Below are positions 24,511-33,166 of a stretch of DNA of 64,000 bases, piece by piece. Numbering within the stretch: position 1 is the stretch's first letter; each line of letters starts with the position of its first letter. A program made the translations under genes and the position numbers. The notes beneath the pieces were generated by a model that had not been told where the DNA came from, made no database searches, and was given only the letters and a program-made list of their open reading frames with translations. Origin of the DNA: Thermoplasmata archaeon (GTDB lineage: Archaea; Thermoplasmatota; Thermoplasmata; Lutacidiplasmatales; UBA184); NCBI GenBank assembly GCA_021802125.1, contig JAKAAX010000001.1, positions 186,001 through 250,000 of the forward strand, read 5' to 3'.

Positions 24511-25731
24511 CTACGCCACCGGGACGGCTCCTCCGACCGCGGACCTCCCGGGGACAAGAAGATGACGATGGGCCGACCTCGCGGCCACCTGGTAGTACGG
24601 GTCCTCGGTGGGCAGCCGTAGGACCAGCGCACGGGAGGGGGCCCCGGCTTCGAGCCGGGCGGCCGCGGGGCGACCCAGGATCTTCCAGGGGGTCACGAAC
24701 ACGGCGTCGACCAGCGTCCGCGGCTCGAGAGGCTCCCCCCGGGCGCGGCTGGAGAGGTAGGCGAACTCCATCTCCCGGAAAAGGTCGGGGGCCTGGAACA
24801 TCACGTTGTCCGTTCCCAGGAGGAGGGGGATCCCGCGGCGTTCGATCTGGGCGAGCGGCGGGAACCGCCCGTAGAGGGCGTTGGAACGGGGGCAGGCGGC
24901 CACGGCCACCTTCGCATCCCGCACCGCGTCCAGGTCCTCCCCCGTCGCTTGGCAGAGGTGGACGAGAAGGTCCGGCTTGAGGTCGAGCACCGGGTCCAAG
25001 GATTCCCAAACGGACTCGCTCGCGTGCAGCGCCAGGCGCTTGCCCGCCCGCCGGACCTCCTGCCGAGCGAGCTCGGCCGCGCCCAGGGGGAGATCTCGGA
25101 GCGCGGAGAGCCCGAGGCCGTCCGCCTCCTGGAGCAGCGCACGGACCTCCCGGCGGTCCAGCGGGTCGGCCGGACGGCCGAGGGCGATCGCTTCGATCCC
25201 CGCGCCCTTCTCCGCCGCCCGGAGGAGCCGGACCCCGGGCGCCGCCTCTTCCCGGAAGTCCAGGGTCACCGCTGTGCCCAGGGCCGCCATCGCGGAGAGC
25301 GAGGCGCGCATCCCCTGGCGTTTCTCGCGCGGAGAGGTCTGCGCAAGCAGTCGATGCTTGAGCCCGTGCGGCGGGGCCACGACCTGATGGAACGGGAGCT
25401 TGGGGGGTTCCTTGGTCCAGACGCTGTCGCCCACGTGCGTGTGGCCGTTCGCGGCCAGCGGAAGCACGATCCCGTGCAGCTTCCTCTCGCCCGACCGCTC
25501 CGGGCCCAGGGTTCCCCGGCTCCCGCGCTCCAGGATCTCGCCCGAGGGCCCGATCCGTACCTCCCCCGGGACCGCCCCTTCCGAGTCTACGATGACTCCC
25601 ACGACCCGGAGGACCTGGGGGGCGCCGCGTCGCTCACGCCGAGACGCGGGGGAGGCCGCGAGCCGCCGGAGGCGGGGCCTGGCTTGGGGAGGCGCCACCC
25701 ACGGCCCGAGGATGTTCGGCATATAGACCAT
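24511..25731 (-). CDS. Amidohydrolase-superfamily protein (chlorohydrolase/deaminase-like)
   Basis: Up to 406 residues. It has the metal-binding HxH in LPLAANGHTHVGDSVW, a second His in RLALHASESVWE, a third in LLVHLCQATGED and the catalytic Asp in LLLGTDNVMFQ, preceded by ACPRSNALYGRFPPL. These are in the order and spacing of COG0402 amidohydrolases that deaminate or dechlorinate ring nitrogens (for example S-adenosylhomocysteine/MTA deaminase). The first 40 residues are basic and may precede the true start. It lies 31 bases before glyS on the same strand. Substrate not predictable from sequence alone. Confidence 0.82.
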   Translation of the reverse strand: MVYMPNILGPWVAPPQARPRLRRLAASPASRRERRGAPQVLRVVGVIVDSEGAVPGEVRIGPSGEILERGSRGTLGPERSGERKLHGIVLPLAANGHTHVGDSVWTKEPPKLPFHQVVAPPHGLKHRLLAQTSPREKRQGMRASLSAMAALGTAVTLDFREEAAPGVRLLRAAEKGAGIEAIALGRPADPLDRREVRALLQEADGLGLSALRDLPLGAAELARQEVRRAGKRLALHASESVWESLDPVLDLKPDLLVHLCQATGEDLDAVRDAKVAVAACPRSNALYGRFPPLAQIERRGIPLLLGTDNVMFQAPDLFREMEFAYLSSRARGEPLEPRTLVDAVFVTPWKILGRPAAARLEAGAPSRALVLRLPTEDPYYQVAARSAHRHLLVPGRSAVGGAVPVA

Positions 25732-26040
25732 CGGGGGGCGCTCTCGCTTGACCTCCCCGAGGATGGACGAGGAGGAAGGCTCCTAGGGTTCGGGTCCGCT
25801 CCGCGATGCAGAAGCGGGGCCCCTTGTCCGAGAGAAACCGAGCCCTCCCGACCTCCTTGTCGGAGGGAAAGTGTTTCGCCCCAGGGGACCGGTATAGGTC
25901 CCCCGGGGCGTCCCGGGCGATACGCTCGGAGGGCTTCGGGCGCTCCCGGGTCGGCCTTCAGCGTCCCGTTGGAAGCCCTCTTCGCCCTGCCCGGTCCGGG
26001 TCCTCGGCCACGCTCCTTGGGTCCTTCCCTCTCCTCGATC
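25732..26040. other. Intergenic region downstream of the DUF981-like gene
   Basis: 309 bases without a convincing gene. The only clear structure is an imperfect hairpin at 25843-25867 (CCCTCCcGAC / GTCGGAGGG, one bulge, six-base loop), which may mark the 3' end of the DUF981-like transcript. Short A/T-rich patches are absent near the amidohydrolase start. Confidence 0.4.
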
Positions 26041-26805
26041 CTACGGGGTCTTCCCAGGGGCCAGGTGCCCGGGGATGGTGGAGCCGAGGTAGAAGTACGC
26101 CGCCAGTGCCGCCAGCGCCATGAAGACCGGGAACGCGAGCAGGAAGAAGCTCACGTAGATCGGCAGGCGGTAGCGCAGGTCGCCGTTCTTCTCCTCCGTG
26201 GTGGAGGGCGAGATGGACTGGGCCGCGCGGACCGCGCCGGTCAGACCCCGAGCGGAGCGCGACGGAGCGGCGGTGGTCCAGAACATCTTCGAAGTGGCCC
26301 CGTTCGCCAGGTAGTGGTCGACGAGGACGGTCGCGGGGAACGCCATGATCCCCGACACGCCGAACCCGGCGTAGAGGAGCAGCGTCTCGAACGGCTCCTT
26401 GGTGTAGCTGTAGCCGTAGCCGGTCCACCCGTAGAACAGGGTGATGCCGCCCGCGACGAGCGCGAACAGCCCGACGTACTGCAGGCTGAGCTCCTTGTAC
26501 ATCGAGGCGGCAAGGGCCACCAGTACGAGCCCGAAGAGCAGGACCACATCCGTGAAGAAGATGTTGTACCCGCCCAGGGCAGTCCAGGGCTGATAGTTCC
26601 ACACCATCTCACCCCACAGTCCAATGATGGTGGCCGCGATCCCCACCCCGCCCAACGGGACCGATGCTCCCGTCAGCGCCTGGCGGAGTCCCTTCGCGTC
26701 GTTCTTGTACATCCGGTACCAGCCGACGAGTCCGACGTACGTCAGAAGCACGCCGCCCAAGAGCAGCAGAGCTTCGATCAGTCCGAGGTCATCGATGAAC
26801 GCCAT
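26041..26805 (-). CDS. DUF981-like polytopic membrane protein
   Basis: 254 residues from the ATG at 26805, preceded by a strong ribosome-binding sequence (AAAGGAGGAACC). About seven hydrophobic segments are visible: IEALLLLGGVLLTYVGLVG, GGVGIAATIIGLWGEMV, IFFTDVVLLFGLVLVALAAS, YVGLFALVAGGITLFYG, LLLYAGFGVSGIMAFPATVL and two near the C-terminus (YVSFFLLAFPVFMALAALAA). A 50-residue Ser-rich loop (SRSARGLTGAVRAAQSIS) separates the last pair. It resembles the archaeal DUF981 membrane family of unknown function. It is divergent from phoU across a 409-base gap. Confidence 0.7.
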   Translation of the reverse strand: MAFIDDLGLIEALLLLGGVLLTYVGLVGWYRMYKNDAKGLRQALTGASVPLGGVGIAATIIGLWGEMVWNYQPWTALGGYNIFFTDVVLLFGLVLVALAASMYKELSLQYVGLFALVAGGITLFYGWTGYGYSYTKEPFETLLLYAGFGVSGIMAFPATVLVDHYLANGATSKMFWTTAAPSRSARGLTGAVRAAQSISPSTTEEKNGDLRYRLPIYVSFFLLAFPVFMALAALAAYFYLGSTIPGHLAPGKTP

Positions 26806-27214
26806 GGTTCCTCCTTTCCCTCCTTCCGATTCGTCTTCTCCGTTGGTAGGGCTTATGCCCCACCTCCCGCGTTCCGCCACGTCGCTGCGCTTGAGGTCTT
26901 GTTCGGCGTCATGGTCGCCCTCAACAAGGAAATGCGCGCGACAAGCCATCCGACCTCGGTCCCTGACGTCAGTACCATCAGGAGGTCCGCAGCCATGGCT
27001 TCGCACGGGGTTCCGGCTTGCGCAAGCCGAGGTCGCCCCGACCGGCTTCCTCGAGGAGGATCTCCGCTTTCGTCCGTCCGTGCGGACGGTCAGGAGGAGG
27101 GTGGAGGCTCCCGACCTCGGGGCGCTCACGTCCCGTTTCGTCAATTCCTCCTTACTTGTGCATCATAAGGCGCATTGGGCAAGAAACACCTGAGAGAGTG
27201 GGTTCGACGGGAAC
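26806..27214. other. Large divergent regulatory region between DUF981-like gene and phoU
   Basis: 409 bases with no convincing gene. It holds a strong Shine-Dalgarno and a GGGCATAAGCCC palindrome (26846-26857) on the DUF981 side. It also holds a perfect 16-bp palindrome at 27014-27029, a 6-bp-stem hairpin (CCGTCC-GTGC-GGACGG) near 27075-27091, and an A/T-rich patch (TGCATCATAAGG, 27159-27170) about 45-55 bases before the phoU start. This is the densest concentration of symmetric elements in any intergenic region of the window. Confidence 0.5.
27014..27029. promoter_or_regulatory. Perfect 16-bp palindrome, candidate operator
   Basis: CGGCTTGCGCAAGCCG is fully self-complementary and lies about 185 bases before phoU and 210 before the DUF981-like gene. 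A dimeric regulator could bind it. The neighbouring PhoU itself has an AbrB/SpoVT-type DNA-binding domain. No second copy was found in the window. Confidence 0.35.
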
Positions 27215-28492
27215 ATGACCGCAGCAAGGAAGGGAGTGGAGGGGACTCCGCTCCCTGCGATGAAGGAAGGTGGGACCGAAGCGGACCTCATCCGGCGTGT
27301 CCAGCGCACGGGAGCCACGTCACTGACCGTGACCCTTCCCCGGTGGTGGACCGAGTCGATGGGCATCCATCCCGGCGACGCCTTGCGGATCCGGGACGCG
27401 GGCTCCGGGCGTCTCGAGCTGGCGCCGGAAGCGATCGCGGCCCCGAGCGGCTCGGCGGCCCAGAGGACCCTCAGTGTCGACGCCCGCGACGCGCCGCCCC
27501 ATCTCCTGCCGCGTCTCATCATCGGTGCCTACATCACCGGTCACGAGCAGGTCGTGCTCATGGGCCACATCTCTCCCGCGCAACGGACGGAGGTGACCTC
27601 CACCGTCGCCCGGCTCCTCGGAGCGAGCATCGTCGAGGACACCCCCGAACGGATCGAGATCCAGAACTTCGTCGACCCCACGCACTACGGACTCTCCCGA
27701 CTCGTCTCCCGGTTGGTCGGGCTCCTGCGTCTGCAGGTGGAGGCTTGTGCCGCGGCGCTCGGCGACCACGGCGAGCTGGAGATCGAGAGGCTCAAGTCCA
27801 TGGAGGACGAGGTGGACAAGATCTACCGGCTCATGGTGCGTCAGCTCTTGCTGGCCAGCGACAACTTCCAGATCGCGAAGGAGATCGGCGTGCCGAGCCA
27901 CCACTTCCAGATGGGCTCTCGCGTGGTGGCCAAGGCGCTCGAGGAGATCGGCGACCTTCTCTTCGACATCGGACAGGAGCTCGGAGCGAGGGCGGTGGAC
28001 GGGTGGGAGGTCCCCACCGAGACCTCCGCCGAACTGGCCCGGTGGCTCTCCCGCTTCGCCGCGCTCCTCGAGGGGACCACGACCGCGTTCTCCCGGGCCT
28101 CCCACACCGAGGCGAACGCCGCGCTCAACGAGATCCTGGGCGAGCTGCCCGCGCTGGCCGAGGTCGAGAAGACCCTTCCGCGGAGGGTGAAGGACAAGCC
28201 CGGTGCGCTCGTCGCCCAGAGGATGCTCTCGGGGCTTCATCAGGCGATGAGGATGTTGATCGTCATCAACGAGATCACGATCAACCGCGCGGTGGAACCC
28301 GAGGCCCTCCCCCGGCTGAAGGACCGGGTGCTCCACTTCCCCGGCAAGCAAGGGGGGCGGCTCACGGACGGGAACCCTGGAACCCCCTCCGTCCCGTCGC
28401 AGGGTCGGAGCGGGCCCCTATCTCCCAGCGCTCCTGTCTCTCCAGCGGCTCCCGCTTCTCCTGTCCCCCGCGCTCCTCCCCCGGACCCCTGA
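27215..28492 (+). CDS. phoU: Archaeal phosphate-uptake regulator: AbrB/SpoVT domain plus PhoU repeats
   Basis: 425 residues. The N-terminal swapped-hairpin DNA-binding domain reads IRRVQRTGATSLTVTLPRWW then GIHPGDALRIRD (about 26-60). PhoU-type three-helix repeats follow, with metal-ligand-like segments (LKSMEDEVDKIYRLMVRQLL and SRVVAKALEEIGDLLFDIG). The last 50 residues are Pro/Ser-rich. This DNA-binding/PhoU fusion is typical of archaea, where it is thought to sense phosphate status and regulate Pst/Pit transport. No transporter gene is adjacent here. It is followed 80 bases later by a PfkB kinase. Confidence 0.9.
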   Translation: MTAARKGVEGTPLPAMKEGGTEADLIRRVQRTGATSLTVTLPRWWTESMGIHPGDALRIRDAGSGRLELAPEAIAAPSGSAAQRTLSVDARDAPPHLLPRLIIGAYITGHEQVVLMGHISPAQRTEVTSTVARLLGASIVEDTPERIEIQNFVDPTHYGLSRLVSRLVGLLRLQVEACAAALGDHGELEIERLKSMEDEVDKIYRLMVRQLLLASDNFQIAKEIGVPSHHFQMGSRVVAKALEEIGDLLFDIGQELGARAVDGWEVPTETSAELARWLSRFAALLEGTTTAFSRASHTEANAALNEILGELPALAEVEKTLPRRVKDKPGALVAQRMLSGLHQAMRMLIVINEITINRAVEPEALPRLKDRVLHFPGKQGGRLTDGNPGTPSVPSQGRSGPLSPSAPVSPAAPASPVPRAPPPDP

Positions 28493-28573
28493 GCGGGCCC
28501 AGGCCGGGCTCGGCCGGTCCCCGACCAGGTCGCCCCGGGGCCCCTCCGCGAAGGCTCCAAAAGGGGGGCCGCT

Positions 28574-29539
28574 GTGCCGGACCCCGTGCCGAAGGGAAGC
28601 GCCGGTGCCCCCCTGGACCTGCTGGTCGCGGGCCACCTGAACCTGGACGCCGAGGTCCGTGTCCCGCACCTCCCTGGGAACGACCGTACCGTCCCTGTCC
28701 TCGGGAGAAGGGAGAGCCTGGGCGGGACCGCCGCGAACATCTCACGTTGGGCCTCGCACTTGGGCGTGCGGACGGCCCTGGCCGCGTTCGTCGGGCCGGA
28801 CCTCCCTCCGCGGTTCTTGAAACGCCTGAAGCGGGACGGCGTGGAGACCGCGGACGTCGTCGTCCGCGCGGGGGAGTTCACACCCGTGTGTTGGATCTTC
28901 GAGGACGGGAAGGGAGGGCAGACCACCGTCATCGACCAGGGGGCGATGCGGTCGACGAAGACGGAGGGGTTGCCCCTGCGCTCGCTCCGGCGCGCACGTC
29001 TCGTCCACATCACGACCGGCGACCCCGTGTTCCAGCTCCGGCTGGCTCGCGCCGCCCGCCGGGCCGGCAAGATCGTCGCCTTCGACCCGGCCCAGGAGGT
29101 CCACTACCGGTGGGACCGAAAGGGTCTGGAGGAGCTGCTCGGTCTCTCGGAGATCTTCTTCGGGAACGAGCAGGAGTACCTCCGCGCGCGACACCTCATC
29201 CGGGCCGGCTCCCCCGAGGAGTTCCTCTCCCACGTGCCCGTAGCGGTGGTCACCCGGGGCAAACGGGGCGCGAGGGCCTACACCCGTTCGGGCACGATCG
29301 ACGTTCCCGCGGCTCCGATCCGCCAGTTCCACCGGGTCACGGGGGCGGGCGACTCCTTCCGGGGAGGGTTCTACCGGGCCTGGTTCGCCGGAGAGCCGCT
29401 GCCCACCTGCCTCACCTGGGGGAGCGCGACGGCGGCCTCCCTCGTGGAGCACCCCCCGGGCGTCGAGGGAGAGCTCCCGCCCACCGCGACCATCGAGAGG
29501 AAGGTCCCCGCCCGCCCGCGCGTTTCGAAGGGAAGATGA
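28574..29539 (+). CDS. PfkB/ribokinase-family sugar or nucleoside kinase
   Basis: 321 residues from a GTG at 28574 (a second GTG at 28586 is possible). It has the N-terminal substrate motif (VAGHLNLDAEVRVPHLPG), the GGTAANISRWASHLG anion-hole segment and the C-terminal PfkB signature VTGAGDSFRGGFYRAWF with catalytic Asp. The VVTRGKRGARAYT strand is also present. The family phosphorylates ribose, adenosine, fructose-phosphates or related compounds. Archaeal homologues are often nucleoside kinases, but the substrate is not clear here. It is likely co-transcribed with moeA 52 bases downstream. Confidence 0.88.
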   Translation: MPDPVPKGSAGAPLDLLVAGHLNLDAEVRVPHLPGNDRTVPVLGRRESLGGTAANISRWASHLGVRTALAAFVGPDLPPRFLKRLKRDGVETADVVVRAGEFTPVCWIFEDGKGGQTTVIDQGAMRSTKTEGLPLRSLRRARLVHITTGDPVFQLRLARAARRAGKIVAFDPAQEVHYRWDRKGLEELLGLSEIFFGNEQEYLRARHLIRAGSPEEFLSHVPVAVVTRGKRGARAYTRSGTIDVPAAPIRQFHRVTGAGDSFRGGFYRAWFAGEPLPTCLTWGSATAASLVEHPPGVEGELPPTATIERKVPARPRVSKGR

Positions 29540-29591
29540 GGCTCGGACGTTCGAGGCCCTTCCCCCGCACGCCGCTCTCGGAGGTCCTAAG

Positions 29592-30824
29592 ATGAGGATG
29601 ACCGCGCTCGAGCGCCTCATCTCGGTGGAGGAGGCACGCCGACGCCTCCTTGGAGCGATCCACCCCGTCCGACGCACGGAGAGCATCCCCCTCGCCCAGG
29701 CGGTGGGCCGTGTGGCGTCGCGTCCCGTGCGCGCGCCCCGCCCCATCCCCTCCTTCCTCCGCGCGACCTGGGACGGGTACGCCTTCCGGGCCGTGGATGT
29801 GAAGGGGGCGAGCCGTTCGGCGCCTCGGTCCCTGCGTATCGTGGGCGAGCTGCACGCGGAGGAGCGGCTCACGCGACCGATCCGCGCGGGGGAGTGCGTG
29901 GCGATCGCCACGGGCGCGGCCCTTCCGTCGGGAGCGGACACCGTCGAGCTCTTCGAGAACGTGACCCTCGGCGAAGGAGAGGTCACTCTCACCTCCCCCG
30001 TGGGCCGGGGGAACGGCCTCGCCGAGCCGGGGGAGGACATCCGGCGCGGTCAGCGTCTGTTGGAGCGGGGAGACGTGCTCACCCCGGCCAGGATCGGGGC
30101 CGTCGGCGCGACCGGGGCCGACTCGGTGGAAGTGTTCGCACGACCCACGGTCGTCCTCGTGCCCAACGGGAACGAGCTCGTCCCTCCGGGGGGAGAGCTC
30201 GCGCCCGGCCGGATCCACGAGTTCAACAACTTCACCCTGGGCGCCCTGGTCTCCGCCTCGGGGGGGATCGCCCTGCCCCTCCCGCCGGTTCAGGACGACC
30301 CCGCCCTGATCCAGGGCACACTCGAGGGAGCCCTGCGGTACGCGGACCTGGTGCTCGTGACGGGTGGAAGCTCCGTGGGAGAGCGCGACTTCCTCCCCAC
30401 GATCTTCCCCCGGATGGGTCGGTTGCTGTTCCACGGCATCAAGGTCCGGCCCGGAAAGCCCACGCTGGCGGCGACGGTCGGCCAGAAGGTCATGATCGGG
30501 ATGCCCGGCCACCCGACGAGCTGCCTGTCCAACGGCTTCTGGCTCCTACTTCCCGCGATCCGCAAGCTCGCTTCCCTCCCGGGCGACGGGACGACCCTGG
30601 AGCGCGCCCGCCTGCGCGTGGACCACGAGGGCCCCACGAGCGGGTTCGCATCCGTCGTCCCGGTCCGAGTCGAGGACGGGTGGGCGACGCCCACGTATCG
30701 GGGCTCCTCCGCCATCACGAGCCTGACGACCGCGAACGGGTACACGTTGTTCGGCCCCCGGCAGGGGAAGGTCCGGCGCGGTGCCGAGGTCTTGGTTCAT
30801 CGCTTCCCCTTCCCGCTGGGCTGA
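29592..30824 (+). CDS. moeA: Molybdopterin molybdenumtransferase MoeA
   Basis: 410 residues. The typical pieces are an N-terminal ISVEEARRRLLGAI with RTESIPLAQAVGRVASRPVRAP and FLRATWDGYAFRAVD, and a central catalytic domain with GECVAIATGAALPSGADTVE. The MPT-binding region reads VLVTGGSSVGERDFLPTI, then MIGMPGHPTSCLSNGFWLL. A C-terminal beta domain closes the protein. MoeA inserts molybdate or tungstate into adenylylated molybdopterin. Several archaea carry more than one paralogue. No other cofactor gene is next to it, so it is either scattered or part of a larger unseen set. Confidence 0.92.
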   Translation: MRMTALERLISVEEARRRLLGAIHPVRRTESIPLAQAVGRVASRPVRAPRPIPSFLRATWDGYAFRAVDVKGASRSAPRSLRIVGELHAEERLTRPIRAGECVAIATGAALPSGADTVELFENVTLGEGEVTLTSPVGRGNGLAEPGEDIRRGQRLLERGDVLTPARIGAVGATGADSVEVFARPTVVLVPNGNELVPPGGELAPGRIHEFNNFTLGALVSASGGIALPLPPVQDDPALIQGTLEGALRYADLVLVTGGSSVGERDFLPTIFPRMGRLLFHGIKVRPGKPTLAATVGQKVMIGMPGHPTSCLSNGFWLLLPAIRKLASLPGDGTTLERARLRVDHEGPTSGFASVVPVRVEDGWATPTYRGSSAITSLTTANGYTLFGPRQGKVRRGAEVLVHRFPFPLG

Positions 30825-30918
30825 GAGGACCGCCCCGCTCCCACGAGCGCGGCGCGGGCCCTGTTTCCGGCCCGAGGCCGGCGGCAAAGCTCCTAAGCCG
30901 GTCCGTTTCCCTACGGTC

Positions 30919-31755
30919 GTGAGCGAGGACGCCCCGCGCATCGCCATCCTCTCCATCGAGGGAACGAACTGCGACCAGGAGCTCGAGCGCGCCTTCCAAC
31001 TGCTCGGAGCGGCCCCCGAGGTCGTCCACCTGAAGCAGTTCGAGGGACGCGACGTGAACCCCTCGCAGCGGCGACGTCTCCACGACTTCAGCGCGCTGAT
31101 GGTCCCCGGAGGGTTCTCGGCAGGGGACTACGTCCGGGCCGGCGCGGTCCTGGGCGCCCGCGTGAAGAGCGTCCTGGGGAAGGACCTCGCGGACTTCGCC
31201 CGTGCGGGACATCTCGTCGGCGGGATCTGCAACGGCTTCCAGGTCCTGGTCGAGATGGGGCTCCTCCCCGGTCGCACCGGGGGGGCGCTCGGGTCGCCCC
31301 AGGCGGTGCTCAACACGAACGACTCCGCCCACTTCGAGTGCCGCCCGACGTTCTGCCGGTGGGAGGGAGGCAACTTCCGCCCCCTCGCAGGCCAGGTCGC
31401 GAAGGGGACCGTGTTCTACATCCCGTCCGCACACGGCGAGGGCAAGCTCATGCTCTCGGGAGAGAAAGGGAACTCGCTCCCCGAGCTGGAACGGAACGGC
31501 CAGGTGCTCTTCCGGTGGGTCGATCCGGAGGGACAGGTGGCTGGTTACCCCTGGAATCCGAACGGAACCGAAGGGAACGTGGCGGGGATCACGAACCCGG
31601 AGGGGAACGTATTCGGTCTCATGCCCCACCCCGAGCGGTCGATCTCCCTGTTGCAGTACCCGGACTACACCCGCCGCGGGGTCCCGGACGGCCCGGGGGA
31701 CGGCTGGAAGTTCCTCGAAGCGGTCGTCCGCTACGCCCGCAGGTCCGGCTACTAG
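30919..31755 (+). CDS. purQ: Phosphoribosylformylglycinamidine synthase, glutaminase subunit PurQ
   Basis: 278 residues from the GTG at 30919 (VSEDAPRIAILSIEGTNCD). The longer open frame overlaps moeA and lacks homology. The class I amidotransferase triad is visible: Cys104 in GGICNGFQVL, and the His/Glu pair in LMPHPERSISLL near residue 240. The family segment GGFSAGDYVRAGAVLGAR and the loop TNDSAHFECRPTF are present. It supplies ammonia to PurL in purine synthesis. PurL and PurS are not in the window. A TATA-like CTCCTAAGCC lies about 20-29 bases upstream. Confidence 0.94.
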   Translation: MSEDAPRIAILSIEGTNCDQELERAFQLLGAAPEVVHLKQFEGRDVNPSQRRRLHDFSALMVPGGFSAGDYVRAGAVLGARVKSVLGKDLADFARAGHLVGGICNGFQVLVEMGLLPGRTGGALGSPQAVLNTNDSAHFECRPTFCRWEGGNFRPLAGQVAKGTVFYIPSAHGEGKLMLSGEKGNSLPELERNGQVLFRWVDPEGQVAGYPWNPNGTEGNVAGITNPEGNVFGLMPHPERSISLLQYPDYTRRGVPDGPGDGWKFLEAVVRYARRSGY

Positions 31756-31767
31756 GGAGGACCTCCG

Positions 31768-32448
31768 GTGGCCGGGCCGGGAGAGGGCGCTCCCCCACGT
31801 TCGTCGGGGATCGGAGTCGAACATACCCGCTCCTGGGAAGCGACCTACCGCGGGACCCCTTTCGGCGATCTCCCGTGGTTCCAGACCCGCCCCAGCGCAT
31901 GGATCGTCCGGGGACGGGAGGAGGGATGGGTCCGACGAGGCGGGAGGCACCTGGACGTCGGGTGCGGAGCCGGGACGAACGTGATGTGGCTCTCCGAGCA
32001 CGGCCTGCGGGCGACGGGCGTCGACCTTGCCCCCTCCGCCGTGGGGGCCGCCCGCGGGCGCGCGCTGCGCCGCGCCTCCGCTCGATCCCCCGGGTTCCTC
32101 GCCGCCGACGCGCTCTCCCTGCCGTTCCGCAGCGAGAGCTTCGACTCCGCGAGCGACATCGGTTGCTTCCACACGCTCCCCATCGGACTGCGTCCCCGCT
32201 ACGGGGAGGAGCTCCACCGGGTGATGCGCGGAGGGGGGAACCTCCTCCTGAGCTGGGCCGCGCGCGAGGAAACGCGCGAGAGCGGGCCGAGGCACCGTCT
32301 CTCGGTCGAAGAGGTCGTCCTAGCGCTGGAGCCGCGGTTCATCGTCCGCCACCTCGAGTTCACCTCCCATCCGCGGAGCTGGCGGGGGATCCAGACCTAC
32401 TCCGCGCTGCTGGAGCGTCGGAAGGCGCCACAGCCTCCCCCCCGCTGA
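31768..32448 (+). CDS. Class I SAM-dependent methyltransferase
   Basis: 226 residues from a GTG 12 bases after purQ. Motif I is HLDVGCGAGTNVMWLSEHG, motif II TGVDLAPSAV, with a region FLAADALSLPFRSESFDSA and a following HTLPIGLRPRY helix. The start WEATYRGTPFGDLPWFQTRPS resembles thiopurine/tellurite-type (TehB-like) methyltransferases that act on small molecules. The acceptor is unknown. Likely transcribed with purQ. Confidence 0.85.
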   Translation: MAGPGEGAPPRSSGIGVEHTRSWEATYRGTPFGDLPWFQTRPSAWIVRGREEGWVRRGGRHLDVGCGAGTNVMWLSEHGLRATGVDLAPSAVGAARGRALRRASARSPGFLAADALSLPFRSESFDSASDIGCFHTLPIGLRPRYGEELHRVMRGGGNLLLSWAAREETRESGPRHRLSVEEVVLALEPRFIVRHLEFTSHPRSWRGIQTYSALLERRKAPQPPPR

Positions 32449-32480
32449 GCGACCCGCGCGCGTCCCGGTCAAGGGGGGGC

Positions 32481-33086
32481 TCAGCCCGTGGCCGAGCTCG
32501 CCTGGAGTTCCAGGACCCAGAGGGTCTCCGCAGGGAGCACCCGGTCCCCGACGAGGTCCACCACGCGCAGGGCAGGGGCTGGCACCGGTAGCCCTCGCGT
32601 CCGGATCGGGTTCTCCGGCAAGGAGGCCACGAGCAGGTACGCCCGGCCCCCCGGACGCAGATGGTCCGGGAGTTCGGCCACGAAGCGGCGCACGAACGCG
32701 AGGCCGTCCGGTCCGCCGTCGAGGGCCCGCTCGTGCCAGGGGTCAGGGTCCCGCCCCTCGCCGGAAGAAGGGAGGTAGGGAGGATTGCACAGCACCAAGT
32801 CGAACCGGCCGAGCCCTCCGAACAGGTCTGTCCGAACGGCTCCCACCTCGAGCCCACGTTGGGCGGCGGCCCGCCGGAGGGCCGCGAGGGCGAACGGGTT
32901 GACATCGGTCCCTGTGGCCCGCGCGCCGGCCCGAGCGGCCGAAAGCGTCGCGAGCCCCATTCCACACCCGATCTCGACGACCCTCTCCCCCCGCTCCACC
33001 CGGGCCGAGGTAGCGAGCAGGAGCGAGTCCTCCCGGACCGGGTAGACGTGGGGGACCTCCCCGAGGTCCAGGTCTCGGAGCTCCAA
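32481..33086 (-). CDS. HemK/Mtq2-like glutamine N5-methyltransferase
   Basis: 201 residues. It has a SAM motif (VVEIGCGMGLATLSAARAG, TGTDVNPFAL) and the diagnostic NPPY motif in FDLVLCNPPYLPSSG, followed by ALDGGPDGLAFVRRF. The N-terminus VPHVYPVREDSLLLATSA matches the Mtq2/HemK2 branch rather than bacterial PrmC, which has an extra N-terminal domain. Eukaryotic and archaeal members methylate the GGQ glutamine of release factor 1 with Trm112 as partner. It is divergent from trm1. Confidence 0.87.
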   Translation of the reverse strand: MELRDLDLGEVPHVYPVREDSLLLATSARVERGERVVEIGCGMGLATLSAARAGARATGTDVNPFALAALRRAAAQRGLEVGAVRTDLFGGLGRFDLVLCNPPYLPSSGEGRDPDPWHERALDGGPDGLAFVRRFVAELPDHLRPGGRAYLLVASLPENPIRTRGLPVPAPALRVVDLVGDRVLPAETLWVLELQASSATG

Positions 33087-33108
33087 GGGGCCGCTCGACG
33101 CCCCGCGC

Positions 33109-33119
33109 CATCTTTACGT
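33109..33119 (-). promoter_or_regulatory. Candidate TATA box of the Mtq2-like gene
   Basis: The minus strand reads AACGTAAAGATGG, about 23-33 bases before the ATG at 33086. It is the only A/T-rich patch in the 80-base divergent region shared with trm1. Confidence 0.35.
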
Positions 33120-33166
33120 TCTCCCCACCCAGACGGGCGCCCTCCCCCGAGGGAAGGAAGACCCCG

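Noticed and set aside
25843..25867. Intrinsic terminator
   Set aside because: Stem is bulged and no U-tract follows, so I kept it only as a note in the intergenic entry.
27175..29595. 806-codon plus-strand frame across phoU and the PfkB kinase
   Set aside because: It lies in another frame of two well-supported genes and is Arg/Gly/Pro low-complexity.
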